Below, one piece after another: positions 4,945 to 5,132 of a DNA stretch of 5,132 nucleotides. The stretch's first letter is position 1. Each line of letters begins with the position of its first letter. The notes under the pieces were generated by a model that ran no database searches, was not told the DNA's origin, and worked only from the letters and a program-made list of their open reading frames with translations. This DNA comes from Flemingiibacterium sp045534235 (GTDB lineage: Bacteria > Bacillota > Clostridia > Oscillospirales > CAG-272): positions 1 to 5,132 of the forward strand of contig JAZSJI010000055.1 of assembly GCA_045534235.1 (NCBI GenBank), read 5' to 3'. The translations under genes and the position numbers were made by a program.

Positions 4945-4970
4945 GGTATGGGCTTTGCCCTATGCCTTTT
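4945..4970 (+). terminator. terminator-like hairpin in the leader of the last gene
   Basis: GGUAUGGG (4945-4952) pairs with CCUAUGCC (4959-4966) over 8 bp including two G-U, with loop CUUUGC and a UUUUG tail (4967-4971). It lies between the promoter at 4748-4776 and the GTG at 5040, so it could attenuate that transcript. The overlapping palindrome CTTTTGTAATACAAAAG (4966-4982) can fold as an alternative 7-bp hairpin that would consume the U tract and disrupt the lower stem. Confidence 0.42.
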
Positions 4971-5039
4971 GTAATACAAAAGCGAAACTGGCGATAAAAC
5001 AGAACGATAAATAAGGATTTGATAAAGGAGGCTTTCAAA

Positions 5040-5132
5040 GTGAAAAAACTTATAGCATTTATTTTCTCGATGCCATCCACCGGGGGCCTGGCGGGTTGGT
5101 CTTCTGATGGAAGAACACAGGAAAGCACTTCA
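5040..5132 (+). CDS. putative secreted/lipoprotein-like protein, N-terminal fragment
   Basis: 31 codons are present before the window ends. The GTG start at 5040 has an excellent AAAGGAGG (5024-5031) 8 nt upstream. The protein begins with two lysines and a short hydrophobic run (L-I-A-F-I-F), then S-M-P-S-T-G-G-L-A-G-W-S-S, followed by a polar Ser/Thr/Glu-rich stretch. This has the shape of a type II (lipoprotein) signal peptide whose lipobox would be L-A-G-C followed by S-S, but the cysteine position (residue 20) is tryptophan (TGG). The hydrophobic core is also short and broken by P12. Either the signal peptide has decayed, the protein is not lipidated, or there is a base error near the window edge. 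The mature domain, which would tell its function, is outside the window. Confidence 0.5.
   Translation, partial: MKKLIAFIFSMPSTGGLAGWSSDGRTQESTS

Larger units (their letters stand above)
4634..5039. other. repeat-rich intergenic region, no gene
   Basis: This 406-bp stretch holds a short hairpin repeat (4694-4719), a 14-bp hairpin (4733-4766) overlapping an outward promoter, a 138-bp MITE-like inverted repeat (4788-4925), a terminator-like hairpin (4945-4970) and a palindrome (4966-4982). An 89-codon open frame on the minus strand (4859-5128) runs through these repeats and into the next gene antisense, so it is not considered real. Confidence 0.7.

Noticed and set aside
4859..5128. 89-codon open frame on the minus strand
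   Set aside because: It crosses the right arm of the inverted repeat and the terminator hairpin, and is antisense to the last gene's ribosome binding site.

Overview
The window most likely comes from a low-to-mid GC Firmicute of the class Clostridia, perhaps a gut Oscillospiraceae/Ruminococcaceae-type organism. Supporting signs are strong purine-rich ribosome binding sites, consensus sigma-A promoters, a FliB-type protein, an Ic-type aspartate aminotransferase, and GC-rich intergenic hairpin repeats of a kind I associate with gut Clostridia. The taxonomic call is an inference. No rRNA, tRNA, CRISPR array or insertion-sequence transposase was seen.

Layout. The left part (1-3029) reads on the minus strand. 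A promoter at 3000-3029 drives an EamA/DMT-family permease (2069-2968), followed 32 bp later by a FliB-like Cys-rich protein (1017-2036). A second, near-consensus promoter (977-1005) starts a roughly 150-nt leader ahead of a YhhQ/VUT-family queuosine-precursor transporter (45-821). Three bases after that gene comes the first 13 codons of a short-chain dehydrogenase/reductase, cut by the window edge. The right part reads on the plus strand. A PLP-dependent aminotransferase (3365-4633) is transcribed divergently from the permease. A repeat-rich intergenic region (4634-5039) leads to the first 31 codons of a secreted or lipoprotein-like gene.

The most interesting element is the leader of the transporter (832-971, minus strand). 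It can fold as a stem-loop whose loop forms a 5-bp pseudoknot with bases just after an inserted 11-bp hairpin. This is the overall topology of class II/III preQ1 aptamers. It is followed by an intrinsic terminator that ends at the Shine-Dalgarno sequence, and the 3' strand of the aptamer stem can alternatively pair with the 5' strand of the terminator. Together these make a complete candidate transcription-attenuating riboswitch in front of a gene whose family imports queuosine precursors. Binding of preQ1 is inferred, not shown.

The 396-bp divergent region (2969-3364) holds promoters for both flanking genes and two dyads of identical spacing (TGCAA-N16-TTGCA) 191 bp apart. The 406-bp region downstream of the aminotransferase holds a small hairpin repeat, a hairpin that overlaps an outward promoter, a 138-bp MITE-like inverted repeat, and a terminator-like hairpin in the leader of the last gene.
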